From the NCBI RefSeq assembly GCF_016786215.1, contig NZ_JADOBG010000011.1:62001-126000 (forward strand): a stretch of 64,000 bases of DNA, in the 5' to 3' direction. This DNA is from Legionella bononiensis (lineage in GTDB: Bacteria; Pseudomonadota; Gammaproteobacteria; Legionellales; Legionellaceae). Positions within the stretch are counted from its first letter, which is position 1, and each line of letters begins with the position of its first letter. The translations under genes and the position numbers were made by a program. Of this stretch, positions 37,319-47,162 are shown piece by piece. The notes under the pieces are model-generated. The model saw nothing but the letters and a program-made list of their open reading frames with translations. It had not been told where the DNA came from and did not search any database.

Positions 37319-39142
37319 ATGGAAACATTAGCGCAACCTACATTAACAAATAAAAATGCCCTGACCGTTTTAAAAGACTATTTCGGCTTTGATTCTTTTA
37401 GATCGCCTCAAGAAGAAATAATTAATGATGTTATTTCTGGAGTAGACGTACTCGTTCTCATGCCGACTGGCGGCGGAAAATCTCTGTGCTATCAAATCCC
37501 TTCAATAGTTCGATCTGGAGTTGGTATCGTTGTATCTCCCTTAATCGCATTAATGGAAGATCAGGTAGCATCGCTTAAATTACAAGGCATTAACGCAGCC
37601 TATTATAACTCGTCCCTATCAAGTGAAGAGGCCAGAAGAGTATTAGCACAATTGCATAATGACGAATTGGACCTGTTATATATTGCACCGGAACGACTTA
37701 TCAGTGCTTCCTTTTTAGAGCGTCTTGAAGAATGTCATATCGCTCTGTTCGCAATTGATGAGGCACATTGTGTTTCTCAATGGGGGCATGATTTCAGACC
37801 TGAATATGCTGCGCTCGGACTATTAAAAACCCATTTTCCCAATGTTCCCATGATCGCGTTAACCGCGACTGCCGATAAACAAACTCGCGAAGATATTGTT
37901 GTAAAATTAAATTACAATCCCAAAAGATACGTGACTTCGTTTAACAGACCTAATATTCATTACAAAGTAGTCCCTAAAATTAATCCAGCAAAACAATTGA
38001 ATCAATTTTTGCAATCTGAGGTGCAACAATCCGGGATTATCTATTGCGGAACACGGAACAGCGTTGAACGACTTGCGGAAAAACTGCAGGATATGGGGTT
38101 TAAGGCACGCGCTTATCATGCCGGCCTTCCGCATAACGAGCGTCGCGAGGTACAAACTTTGTTCCGCCATGATCGTATTGATATTGTTGTCGCAACGATT
38201 GCCTTTGGAATGGGTATTGATAAACCCAATGTCCGCTTCGTAGTGCATCATGATTTACCCAAAAATATCGAGGGGTACTATCAAGAAACCGGTCGCGCGG
38301 GTCGTGATGGCTTACCGGCAAGAGCCCTTCTGCTTTATGATGCGGCAGACAGCGCAAGGCTACGTTCCTGGATAATCAATACGCCACTTGACGAGCAAAG
38401 ACGGGTGGAAACCAATAAATTAAATCACATGCTGGCTTTTGCTGAAGCCTCACATTGCCGTCGCCAAATTCTCTTGCGTTATTTTGACGAGCCCAGTGAT
38501 ACCGAATGCAAGTATTGTGATGTTTGTGACAATCCGCCTGAAATGGCTGACGCAACAGAAGATGCTCAGAAATTATTATCGTGTATCTACCGATTAAAAC
38601 AGAATTACGGATTAACCCATACCATAGAAGTACTCAGAGGTGCCGTAACGGACAAAATCAAACAATTTGGACATGACCAACTCAGCACCTACGGTATTGG
38701 TAAAGAGAAATCAGCCAATTACTGGAAACAGCTGGCCTGGCAACTTATTCATAAGGATTATTGTTTACAGGACATCAGTCATTTTAATGTGTTGCGTCTG
38801 ACTCCCAAAGCGATACCCCTTTTAAAGGGTGAAGAAAAGATATCCCTGACCATCCCCAATAATGACCTCAAAGGCACTAAAAAGAAAAGTAAGGAACGCA
38901 GTTCTGTTAAGCCTGAAAATAGTCCTTTATTTGAAGTACTGCGTAGTTTAAGACGTAAACTGGCAGATGAAGAAAACAAACCTCCATTTATGATTTTCAG
39001 TGATGCGACCTTACACGAAATGACGCAGCTAAAACCCCAAAATACCGAGCAGCTACTTGATGTCTCAGGAGTAGGCCAACACAAACTAACTCACTATGGC
39101 CACCATTTTCTTAAAGCGTTAAAAGAATTTAGCGAATCCTGA
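37319..39142 (+). CDS. recQ: ATP-dependent DNA helicase RecQ
   Basis: 3'-5' helicase of recombination and fork repair. Motif I is [14 protein letters not shown], motif [21 protein letters not shown] (with the aromatic-rich loop), motif [12 protein letters not shown]. The zinc-binding cysteines follow ([18 protein letters not shown]), then the winged-helix part, and an HRDC domain at the C-terminus ([25 protein letters not shown]). About 607 residues from the ATG at 37319; a GTG start at 37295 would add eight residues, and no ribosome site decides clearly. Confidence 0.96.
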   Translation: METLAQPTLTNKNALTVLKDYFGFDSFRSPQEEIINDVISGVDVLVLMPTGGGKSLCYQIPSIVRSGVGIVVSPLIALMEDQVASLKLQGINAAYYNSSLSSEEARRVLAQLHNDELDLLYIAPERLISASFLERLEECHIALFAIDEAHCVSQWGHDFRPEYAALGLLKTHFPNVPMIALTATADKQTREDIVVKLNYNPKRYVTSFNRPNIHYKVVPKINPAKQLNQFLQSEVQQSGIIYCGTRNSVERLAEKLQDMGFKARAYHAGLPHNERREVQTLFRHDRIDIVVATIAFGMGIDKPNVRFVVHHDLPKNIEGYYQETGRAGRDGLPARALLLYDAADSARLRSWIINTPLDEQRRVETNKLNHMLAFAEASHCRRQILLRYFDEPSDTECKYCDVCDNPPEMADATEDAQKLLSCIYRLKQNYGLTHTIEVLRGAVTDKIKQFGHDQLSTYGIGKEKSANYWKQLAWQLIHKDYCLQDISHFNVLRLTPKAIPLLKGEEKISLTIPNNDLKGTKKKSKERSSVKPENSPLFEVLRSLRRKLADEENKPPFMIFSDATLHEMTQLKPQNTEQLLDVSGVGQHKLTHYGHHFLKALKEFSES

Positions 39143-39176
39143 GCAGGGAATGGCAGTAAGGAAATTGACTATTTTT

Positions 39177-39268
39177 TGTAGCCCGTATTAGCGAAGCGAA
39201 ATACGGGGAAACTTTGGAGTTTTAATGCCCCTTCGATCCTGTATTACGCTTCGCTAATACAGGCTACC
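39177..39268. repeat. Long palindrome of the CCCGTATTAGCG family
   Basis: TGTAGCCCGTATTAGCGAAG with AATACGGG at 39177-39208 is mirrored by CCTGTATTACGCTTCGCTAATACAGGCTACC at 39238-39268, enclosing about 30 bases. The motif GTAGCCCGTATTAGCGAAGCG looks like a dispersed repeat and shares its core with 17700-17729. It lies 3' of recQ and may double as a transcript end. Confidence 0.75.
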
Positions 39269-39492
39269 AGGGCTTAATTAAATGGCAGTGGCCAACACCG
39301 ACTCCCTATTATTATTTACTCAAAAGATCGATCGCGCCCCCTAGAGAGAATACTTTTTTAAATCAAAGAGTTATTTTCATTCCCACTCTTTTTCTATAGC
39401 TATTAATGAAAAAATTAGTCGGCAAACTCTATGAATAAAGCAAATATTATGGAATAATTATCAACCAACTTCAGTAAATTTTGTCTATTTGT

Positions 39493-39981
39493 ATGAAAAT
39501 AAAAGCAATTTCATTAATCATCGCTCTTTTTTTTCCTGTTGCTTTATTGGCCAGTACTTCAACCTGTCCTTTATCCACCGGAATCAATGTACATACTTCA
39601 AAGCGAACCTTAAATATTTGTAAACACGGCTCAGTAGTAAAGACCTTTAAGGTAGCTCTTGGATATAAAGGCATTGGTAAAAAGAAAGCAGGTGATAATA
39701 AAACACCAATTGGTTTATATGGGTTAGCTTATCCAAGAAAATCCAATCAATTTAAAGTTTTTATTCCAATTCTTTATCCAACACCAAAACAAAGAGCAGC
39801 TGGGTATTCAGGCAGAGACGTAGGCATTCATGGCCCTACGCAGTCCTCCAAAGGGTTTAACTGGATGAACAGCCTGCCCTACTCAACACGTGGATGCATT
39901 GCAGTGGGCAAAAATAACTATATCGATTATGTTGCTGATTGGGTAAAATCCAACCCGGGAACCAAAGTATTAATTATATAG
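39493..39981 (+). CDS. L,D-transpeptidase (YkuD family), exported
   Basis: Peptidoglycan cross-linking or lipoprotein-attaching enzyme family. A signal peptide covers about residues 1-20 (SLIIALFFPVALLAS). The domain shows VALGYKGIGKKKAGDNKTPIG, GIHGPTQ with the catalytic His, and STRGCIAVG with the catalytic Cys. Only about 162 residues, so a bare catalytic domain with no LysM or other binding module. A TTG at 39481 could add four residues; the ATG at 39493 places the signal peptide properly. Confidence 0.88.
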   Translation: MKIKAISLIIALFFPVALLASTSTCPLSTGINVHTSKRTLNICKHGSVVKTFKVALGYKGIGKKKAGDNKTPIGLYGLAYPRKSNQFKVFIPILYPTPKQRAAGYSGRDVGIHGPTQSSKGFNWMNSLPYSTRGCIAVGKNNYIDYVADWVKSNPGTKVLII

Positions 39982-40037
39982 ATTCAAGATCAGAGCGTCA
40001 GTCTCAATTGATTCCGGTTAGATCAACCAGCGAGTTG

Positions 40038-41465
40038 TCAGCAAGCTCCCGTTGGAGCTTGCCAACCTCCCAGTAATTCTTCCAAACGTTTGGCCACTGC
40101 GAGTGCCACATCATCCCGCCAGGCTTTTGCAACGACTTGCACCCCAATCGGAAGCCCTTCATCTGAAGTGCCACAACGCACCACAACTGCAGGCCAACCA
40201 GTAATATTGTAGGGCAGGTTATACGTTAAATCATAAGCCAAATCAAAACCGTCCTTTTCCTCAATCTTTTGCTCATATAAATTGGCAGGTGTAGTGGCAG
40301 CTGGACAAATAATCACATCGTAATCTCGCATGAACTCCATCATTGAATATTTAAATTCTTCAACTAATTCCAGCCGACGACGTAACTCGGTAACTGAAAA
40401 ATGGCAAACGGCCGCTCTGTCTAAAATGGCCTGAAAAGGCTTTTCTACTTTAGAAACATTCATGATGTTCATGTGATCAATTAACCACTGCCCGCCGTCA
40501 CCACCATAGAAAAACAGCTCCTCGAACATAGAGGAGGTTTCTTTGGTATTGGGTGGAGCATGTTCTTCGATACTGTGAACCTCAGACTTAAGCAGATTTC
40601 CCGCCTTGTTCACAACCCTTACGATATCGTCTCTTGGAACGGTAATGTTGTTCTCTGTATAGATAGCTATACGTAATTGACTTAAATCAACTTGATTCGG
40701 ATCTTTTACGGCAATCGGTATTGTATTGGGATCTACTCCATCAGGGCCACTCAGAATGGGTAAAACATGGATTAAATCTTCTACATAGCGCGCCATAGGT
40801 CCTTGAGTCAAAATGTTTTTAAAAATACCATAAGAACCGTTTCCGGGAAAAACACCGGTATCAGGTATTAAACCAAGCGTTGGCTTTAAACCCGTGATTC
40901 CACAGTTATGTGCTGGTTGCCTGATGCTTCCACCGCTATCAGCTCCAATACCCAGATAAGAACCGCAGGCAGCAATAAGTGCAGCCTCACCACCACTGCT
41001 TCCTCCAGGTGAGCGTTGCAAATCATAGGGATTACATGTTCGACCATATAAACTATTATCGGTATCATAGGACATTGAGAAATCAGGAATATTAGTAATC
41101 CCGGTGATTATCGCTCCTGCTTTTCTTAAACGCGCAGCGACCGTGCAATCTTTTGTAGCACGATAATTAAATGGACTTTGATTTCCATAAGAACATAAAA
41201 AACCACGGACTTCTCGCGCGTCTTTTATTGAAACAGGTAGTCCATGCAAGAGACCTGCTTCTCTATTTTTAGCAAGTTCTTTATCTGCGTTATGTGCTTG
41301 TTTTAAAGCGTCCTCTGGAGATAAATGCTGAATCATCGCGTTAATTGAAGGATTTACCTTTGCAACTTGATCCAGATGTGCTTGCATTACCTCCACACAG
41401 GATACTTCCTTTTTTTTTATCAGCTCAACTACTGATTTTCCTGATAAAGAACTCAGTGTTTTCAT
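40038..41465 (-). CDS. Amidase signature family hydrolase
   Basis: Ser-cisSer-Lys amidase of 475 residues. The lysine is K81 in PVSIKDAREV, the cis-Ser lies in RSPGGSSGGE (about 152-160), and the nucleophile is Ser180 in GADSGGSIRQPA. The substrate cannot be told; no gatB or gatC is adjacent, so it is not the tRNA amidotransferase subunit of an operon. Related enzymes hydrolyse fatty acid amides, 6-aminohexanoate dimers or indoleacetamide. AAAGGAGTTTGC precedes the ATG. Confidence 0.88.
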   Translation of the reverse strand: MKTLSSLSGKSVVELIKKKEVSCVEVMQAHLDQVAKVNPSINAMIQHLSPEDALKQAHNADKELAKNREAGLLHGLPVSIKDAREVRGFLCSYGNQSPFNYRATKDCTVAARLRKAGAIITGITNIPDFSMSYDTDNSLYGRTCNPYDLQRSPGGSSGGEAALIAACGSYLGIGADSGGSIRQPAHNCGITGLKPTLGLIPDTGVFPGNGSYGIFKNILTQGPMARYVEDLIHVLPILSGPDGVDPNTIPIAVKDPNQVDLSQLRIAIYTENNITVPRDDIVRVVNKAGNLLKSEVHSIEEHAPPNTKETSSMFEELFFYGGDGGQWLIDHMNIMNVSKVEKPFQAILDRAAVCHFSVTELRRRLELVEEFKYSMMEFMRDYDVIICPAATTPANLYEQKIEEKDGFDLAYDLTYNLPYNITGWPAVVVRCGTSDEGLPIGVQVVAKAWRDDVALAVAKRLEELLGGWQAPTGAC

Positions 41466-41604
41466 GAAGCAAACTCCTTTTCCTAGAAAACTCTCTTTTA
41501 GCAGTTTAGATCACTATTACCAATCTGCAAAAATATCACAAGACCATGAGTAGAAAAATTTATAACAGCGCTGAAAAAACCCACGGAGCGTAGGAACTAT
41601 ACAA

Positions 41605-41755
41605 TTCAGAGGATTTCCTTAACTCCCCACACTTAATTGAGCTCACTGAGTATTCTCCCTCACCCTTGATCCCTCTCCCCCACGCTGCGCGCGGTGGAGA
41701 GGGGAATACTCAGTGAGCTCAATAAAATACGTGGGGAGTTACGGATTTCCGTAAT
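41605..41755. repeat. 150-bp near-perfect palindrome upstream of the effector candidate
   Basis: GGATTTCCTTAACTCCCCAC (41611-41630) and TTGAGCTCACTGAGTATTC (41637-41655) are mirrored by GAATACTCAGTGAGCTCAA (41704-41722) and GTGGGGAGTTACGGATTTCC (41731-41750). The middle CCCTCTCC-CCCACGC..GCGGTGGAGAGGGG pairs as well, so the whole element can fold into one long hairpin. It has no coding capacity and lies 115 bases before the next start codon. Confidence 0.8.
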
Positions 41756-41869
41756 TTGAATCATCAATTATTTATATAAGTATTATGAATATTTAAGTCG
41801 GGGATTTAATAAATCATTAACCACATTGAAATAAAATAAAACAATATTAAACTATATTGGACAATAGAA

Positions 41870-44800
41870 ATGGGTAATGATTCATCTTTTATTAATGAGG
41901 CGGTAGTTAGTTCTCAAACCGTTTCAGCTAAATCCAGTACAAACAACGTATGGAATACAGGCCTGTTAAAGATACTTGAGCATAAAAATCTGTCGCTGGA
42001 GCTTTTTCATAAAGATAATACACAACATCTAAGTTTTGATAGTGATATTAATGAGCATGCTAAATGGCTATTTAATAACATCTATAAAATACCTTATCCC
42101 GTTGCAAAACAGGAGGTTGTTGTTCCTGGATTTTCCAGATATGCACATGGATTAACTCACGTTTCGCGTGCGGCTCATTATATACCTGTATTTGCTAATC
42201 TATATCGCAAACATCGTGTTAAGGACTCAGATACACTCACCGAAGAAGACATTAAATTATTACAAATTGCCGCATTATTCCATGATTCTGCTCGAGAAGA
42301 TGAAAATGAAGATCAATGGGATCATGAGAGCGCCTTATTGCTTTATCATTATTTAAGACAGGTATTACGCGTTAACAAAGAAAAGGCTTGTTTGATTGCC
42401 GAGGCAACTGCTAATAAAGACCTCCATAAAACAGGATATTTTAGAATTAACGAAGGGGAAGATGGCCAGATAAGCTGGCAATTTGATTCAAGCATCACTA
42501 AGGATAATTACCAAAAAAGCATTTATCATCAATTGATTCATGATGTGGACTGTCTCGATATTATCAGAGCCAGACCTGCTTTTGATGCCAAATATCTTGA
42601 TTTTTATCAGATTGCAGCTAAGGATAATCCTTTGGCTCTGGAGGAGATGGCGCAATTAATTTGTGAAGCAAGAAGCTTAATTACCTATCATGGGGATTCT
42701 TACGGAACGATTGAGCCCTCGATCAAAATCAACTACGAACAGGAAAATGGATTTCAAGCAATAGCTCAAGATATAAAACGCTACAATTATCCTGTTCTGA
42801 AAGCATTAAGTAAGGAATTACTCCCTATTGAGCAGCTTTCTACAATGCCACTGGTTGAATTAACTCCTTATGACCCTCAAAAGGAATTAACCCAGGAAAA
42901 CCTTGAGGCCGCACTCCGAGACGGAAAGATTCTTGCCAGATCAATCATCTATGTATCAGAAGAGGTTGCGTTTAATTCTACCTCTGGAATCAAAGGAAAC
43001 AAAGCACAAATCGAAATTGAAAAATCCATGCGTAGACCTGGTGTCGCTACACCCAGCTCTAAACCTGATCGATTTATTAAACATGGAAATCCATACCGCT
43101 CTGTCTCACTGCTGGGGTACGGTGCGGGATTATGGTCTAATGTTGGATTTTTAATGATCAACCCTAATCCTGCTGACATTCAATTGATCAGCAGCGTTGA
43201 TGCAGACACAGGCTATCAAAAAAAATCCATTTGGAACAATAACGTGACACAAGATATTGATGTAATCAATCAACAGTATGCTGACCTGCATCAATCATTA
43301 AAGCTGGGTGGGCAATATCGGAGGATGCATAATGGGGAGTTTACAACGCACTCTGAACTTTTATATCACTGCAAAAAAATAGATGCAATTTACTTCACTC
43401 AGGATCAGACACCAAACAATCCATGCCTTCCGCCATATTTTGGCCTATTACAGGCAGTTTATTTACGAAATGAATATGAAACTGCTTATAACAAAGCCAA
43501 AGCAGCCTATATTTTAACCTATGGACCAGAACAAGGTGAACGCGAATTCATCACTGAGTTTGGCGAAAAAAAGAAACTTCCAATTATTGAATATTCTTCT
43601 AGGCACAACCAAATTCACCTTACTGCTGAACAGGAATTGGATGATGAACTATTAATCCAACGATGGACGGCTATCTGTTCACGCTACATCAGAACACAAG
43701 TATCTCATGGACACGCAGATGTACTTGAAGATAATTTGGAAGCTATCAAAGTTAAGAGCATGTATTTCATCCATGAATATCAACCTGATCGCAATTATTC
43801 AGATGAAGAACTTCAAAAACTCCTTCATCAGACAGATTATTATCTTTTTAACAAAAGGTACATCCATGGAAACAGAATTCTGCCGGCAGATTCAAATTAC
43901 CCAGTTCATTTAAGAGAACGAATTAATCTCGCGATTGAGCAGGAGCGGCAAACCATTGCAAAGGAAATGGAAGACAGATTATATGATGATCTATTGTCAG
44001 AACAACACTCCATTCTTTCAGAACATAGCTACGCTCTAATTATGCAAAGCACCCGTCTGCAAGATAAATTAAAAAATACCCGTGGCGTATTGGAACAACT
44101 ATTTAATAATATCCCGGTGATTCCCACTAATAAATCGGATGCATATGCATACAATCCTATGATTGGAGCTTCAAAAAATATACTCAGACATGGAAGGACT
44201 AGCAAAGACCCATACTATGGTACTCCTGTCATTCCAAACGTGTGCATCAGCCTTGATAAACAAATAAAACTGATTCGTACTCTGAACCTGGATATGAATG
44301 TATGCTTGTATCCGCGAATTAATGCTGAGAGTAAACTGGATAAGGAAGATATTTTTCATCTGGTTTATGGGCAATGCAGCCTGATCTTCATGTCTGAAGA
44401 ACCCACAAATGAGAGTCAAAGGACGTCTACTGAATCACAGTATATTATTACTGAAAACAGATTTTACTATTATGATAAATTAAATGAGATTCTTCATGAG
44501 ATACCAATAAATGAAAATCAGAGAACCTTTTTACACTATTATCGTGCATTGGCTCCAAAAAAACTATCCTTTGAGCAACTGTCCAGAATAACATGCATTA
44601 TTACTGCTTATTCCCCAATAGGTCAGTTCAAATTAAGTCCGGAGCTTTTTTCACTTATCGTGAATAAAATCAAGAATGATGTTTTTTCTGAAGGAACATA
44701 CGACAACAGTTTTTTTCAATATACATACCAGGAATTTTGTACTGTATTTTTTGAGCTATTAAAGCTTCTTCCAGGAGGAAATTTATCATTGAATGAGCTG

Positions 44801-45487
44801 CATATTTTGGAACATATTTTAGCTGAAATTCAAATGGCGCATTCCAGTGATTTATCATTTTCCCAAGAAACTATTGAACCCGTATTGCTTTTTTTCAGAG
44901 AAAAGATACAAAAAGAACAAACTGATTCACAGCAATCAGGGATACCCGAAAGCAGTTTTAATGAAACCATTAATACAGTTGAGCATGAAGTACTTGTAAC
45001 AATACCCCCGGTAGAAAACAGTTCTGAAACAGAAACAATACCCGAACAGGTGAGTCATGACTCTCCATCCTTTCTTAATCAACATCTAGGAAAATCGGCT
45101 GGAACTGCACTTGGGATTATAAGTTCCGCCCTAGTTTCATCTATTGCGGCACCACCATTTCTTGCTGAGAAACTGGCCTCACTCCCATCAACAACTGTCC
45201 GGGCTCTGTCTACAGCAATAGGTGGACTGATTGGCTTTGGTGTAGGCGCTATTATAGATGGGAAAAGAAGTGCCTCGAACGCGCAGGCATTATCCAATGA
45301 TGCGATTAATTTATGCTCCACTAGTAAATTATTGGCGGGTTTATCTGCGAATTCGAATCCAGAACCGAGTAATAGAATTGATATAGACCCTGTTTATACA
45401 ACTATTTATTCGGTACAAACTGATGAAACTGAACTTCAAATAGAGAATAACTCACCCGATGACTTGCAGATGAATAACACGATATAG
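41870..45487 (+). CDS. SidE-type phosphodiesterase domain protein, candidate Dot/Icm effector
   Basis: A 1205-residue protein. Residues about 70-275 resemble the phosphodiesterase (PDE) domain of SidE-family and Dup proteins of L. pneumophila, which cut or remove phosphoribosyl-ubiquitin: RYAHGLTHVSRAAHYIP, LQIAALFHDSAREDENED, WDHESALLLYHYL and HQLIHDVDCLDIIRAR. His93, Glu153 and His220 stand at spacings (60, 67) close to the PDE triads I recall for DupA (H67, E126, H189) and SdeA (H277, E340, H407). There is no N-terminal ubiquitin-like protease domain. Residues 280-1000 are not recognised, about 1010-1070 are acidic and low-complexity, about 1074-1135 hold two glycine/alanine-rich hydrophobic helices, and the tail (TDETELQIENNSPDDLQ) is acidic like many Dot/Icm signals. 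No sec signal is present. Effector status is inference. Confidence 0.8.
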   Translation: MGNDSSFINEAVVSSQTVSAKSSTNNVWNTGLLKILEHKNLSLELFHKDNTQHLSFDSDINEHAKWLFNNIYKIPYPVAKQEVVVPGFSRYAHGLTHVSRAAHYIPVFANLYRKHRVKDSDTLTEEDIKLLQIAALFHDSAREDENEDQWDHESALLLYHYLRQVLRVNKEKACLIAEATANKDLHKTGYFRINEGEDGQISWQFDSSITKDNYQKSIYHQLIHDVDCLDIIRARPAFDAKYLDFYQIAAKDNPLALEEMAQLICEARSLITYHGDSYGTIEPSIKINYEQENGFQAIAQDIKRYNYPVLKALSKELLPIEQLSTMPLVELTPYDPQKELTQENLEAALRDGKILARSIIYVSEEVAFNSTSGIKGNKAQIEIEKSMRRPGVATPSSKPDRFIKHGNPYRSVSLLGYGAGLWSNVGFLMINPNPADIQLISSVDADTGYQKKSIWNNNVTQDIDVINQQYADLHQSLKLGGQYRRMHNGEFTTHSELLYHCKKIDAIYFTQDQTPNNPCLPPYFGLLQAVYLRNEYETAYNKAKAAYILTYGPEQGEREFITEFGEKKKLPIIEYSSRHNQIHLTAEQELDDELLIQRWTAICSRYIRTQVSHGHADVLEDNLEAIKVKSMYFIHEYQPDRNYSDEELQKLLHQTDYYLFNKRYIHGNRILPADSNYPVHLRERINLAIEQERQTIAKEMEDRLYDDLLSEQHSILSEHSYALIMQSTRLQDKLKNTRGVLEQLFNNIPVIPTNKSDAYAYNPMIGASKNILRHGRTSKDPYYGTPVIPNVCISLDKQIKLIRTLNLDMNVCLYPRINAESKLDKEDIFHLVYGQCSLIFMSEEPTNESQRTSTESQYIITENRFYYYDKLNEILHEIPINENQRTFLHYYRALAPKKLSFEQLSRITCIITAYSPIGQFKLSPELFSLIVNKIKNDVFSEGTYDNSFFQYTYQEFCTVFFELLKLLPGGNLSLNELHILEHILAEIQMAHSSDLSFSQETIEPVLLFFREKIQKEQTDSQQSGIPESSFNETINTVEHEVLVTIPPVENSSETETIPEQVSHDSPSFLNQHLGKSAGTALGIISSALVSSIAAPPFLAEKLASLPSTTVRALSTAIGGLIGFGVGAIIDGKRSASNAQALSNDAINLCSTSKLLAGLSANSNPEPSNRIDIDPVYTTIYSVQTDETELQIENNSPDDLQMNNTI

Positions 45488-45575
45488 ATGTTAATACTTC
45501 AGGGACTACTCCAGAAATTCTCACTTTTTTTAAAATGCATACTAATTAACCCCAATTTGCATATTTTATAAGCTT

Positions 45576-45601
45576 GTCATCCTCGCGAAAGCGGGGATGA
45601 C
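45576..45601. repeat. Solo REP-like hairpin
   Basis: GTCATCCTCGCGAAAGCGGGGATGAC folds into a compact hairpin and belongs to the family at 5031-5115. It lies 89 bases after the effector candidate and may end its transcript. Confidence 0.65.
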
Positions 45602-45777
45602 GTATAAAAAGTAAGGAGCGTTGAGGAGCTATCCCCATTGATTCGTTACTAATTATATTGTAAGTTTGATTTCGATAATCAGTGAGGTTCAATCAGGAAC
45701 AACTCAGGGGAAGTTGGGAGTATTTGATAATTTGTCAACACTCACTGGAATTAACAAGTCGTAAAGGAGTTATTACA

Positions 45778-46119
45778 ATGGATAAGAAAGAGACAACCAA
45801 ACAATCTGTGAGCTGGTACCATCTTTTAAATTGGAGTACTGCATACCGAGGTTACAATGCATTAATCGCAGGTCTTGTTATGCTTGAATACATCAATAAC
45901 CCTGAAGCAGCAGCAATTGAATATCTTCCTGATGTTGCTGTTCATGCATTTGAAGCAATAGCCCCTAATTCATTAAACAATTTGGCAATAACGGCAAATT
46001 TTACCAGAGGAATACAAGCAGGCTTGGCATTTTTTTCAGGGAATTCGACTATCCCAAGCGCGGCTAATATTGCTGATGTATTCAACCATGGGCTCAGTGT
46101 TTATCGCAGACTGTCTTAA
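45778..46119 (+). CDS. Small protein of unknown function
   Basis: Not recognised. From the ATG at 45778, behind a strong AAAGGAG site, the product has 113 residues. A longer frame starts at 45682 but lacks such a site. The sequence has a moderately hydrophobic stretch (YNALIAGLVMLEY) and alanine-rich helices (VAVHAFEAIAPNSLNNLAITAN), ending in YRRLS. No signal peptide. Its position between a candidate effector and a modified-peptide gene set makes it worth testing with either, but the sequence gives no link. Confidence 0.62.
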   Translation: MDKKETTKQSVSWYHLLNWSTAYRGYNALIAGLVMLEYINNPEAAAIEYLPDVAVHAFEAIAPNSLNNLAITANFTRGIQAGLAFFSGNSTIPSAANIADVFNHGLSVYRRLS

Positions 46120-46172
46120 TTAATTGGACAAGAGCATCGATTTAGAATTGATCCCATTGATTTCATAATAAA

Positions 46173-47057
46173 CTATGACCGACTGTAATGAAGTAATTGT
46201 TCTACTGTATCTTTTTGATTGTCAGTCAAATAACAACTCTTCATTACGTTAATGAGTTCTTCTTTTGAATAAAGACGCAATCCTCTGGCTTTGAAAAGTT
46301 CCAACTCCTCTACTGTAGGAAATGAATAAAATCCTTTATCGGTTGCATTTTGAACCAAAACCGATAGTGATTCATTTCTTGATAGTTTAAGTAAATTAGT
46401 CGTGACGAGTTCAACTCCAATGGGAATCAGAGCGAGGACGTTGTGCATCATGGATCGTGTATAATCAATAGAGCAGGTTCGTGAATCGATAATAGAGCCT
46501 TCATCCAATTGTTCGGATACTCGAAGCAAGGTGATGCCATAGTGTTGTTCCTGATTCAACATGGCTGCAAACAGAGGCATAATTCCTCTGTATTGTGGCA
46601 ACAAACCAGGATGAACATTCCATAAATAATGTTCGTTTGAACGAGTAAAGTAATCGATAAGCTGTGCATCAAGTTTGACAATACATCTTATAGAAATAAC
46701 CACATCAATCTTCCAATTCTTTGCTTGTTCTAAAATAAATTGGGACGCTTTTTTATTATCAATAGAGGGACAAAATGCATAATTGATAGCATATTTTTGA
46801 ACCAAGGCATCTAATCCTGCATATTTACCCTCATTCCGATGATTTTTAAGGAACGGAATTAGAACCTCACTAAATAAGGTTCGCTCATAGAAAATTAATT
46901 GGTTTATATCTTCTTGTATTTTTTCGGGCTTAAATGCCAATTCGTTCTTAAATACCAAAAAAGATGCTTTTAAATGAGTTTTTGCCCATTTAATGCATAT
47001 CTCATTTGCCATATTATAAGAATATAAATCGCTGCCTATAAGAAAAAGTACATTCAT
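46173..47057 (-). CDS. Formyltransferase-family protein (N10-formyl-THF dependent type)
   Basis: 294 residues from the ATG at 47057. The core LWNVHPGLLPQYRGIMPLFAA with GITLLRVSEQLDEGSII is the formyltransferase fold shared by methionyl-tRNA and sugar formyltransferases; the catalytic Asn, His and Asp (N-H-D) are all present. It lacks the C-terminal tRNA-binding domain of Fmt, and the N-terminal part (NVLFLIGSDLYSYNMANEI) is unusual, so the acceptor is probably an amine of a small molecule or sugar. It is divergent from the dipeptide epimerase gene with 105 bases between. Confidence 0.85.
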   Translation of the reverse strand: MNVLFLIGSDLYSYNMANEICIKWAKTHLKASFLVFKNELAFKPEKIQEDINQLIFYERTLFSEVLIPFLKNHRNEGKYAGLDALVQKYAINYAFCPSIDNKKASQFILEQAKNWKIDVVISIRCIVKLDAQLIDYFTRSNEHYLWNVHPGLLPQYRGIMPLFAAMLNQEQHYGITLLRVSEQLDEGSIIDSRTCSIDYTRSMMHNVLALIPIGVELVTTNLLKLSRNESLSVLVQNATDKGFYSFPTVEELELFKARGLRLYSKEELINVMKSCYLTDNQKDTVEQLLHYSRS

Positions 47058-47162
47058 CGAATTCTCTTTAAAGATCCTATAATTGACTAGGTAGACTCCA
47101 ATTAACTCCAAATAAAAGTTAGTACAATTTATCTACTCTATTAATTATGAGGAACTTTATCT

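Noticed and set aside
40038..41465. GatA subunit of the tRNA amidotransferase
   Set aside because: No gatB or gatC beside it; the sequence fits a free-standing amidase at least as well.
42900..43700. mART ADP-ribosyltransferase domain in the effector candidate
   Set aside because: EIE and SEE pairs occur, but I could not place a full Arg, Ser-Thr-Ser and Glu-x-Glu series in order, so no domain is claimed.
46173..47057. Methionyl-tRNA formyltransferase
   Set aside because: The C-terminal tRNA-binding domain is missing and no def gene is adjacent.
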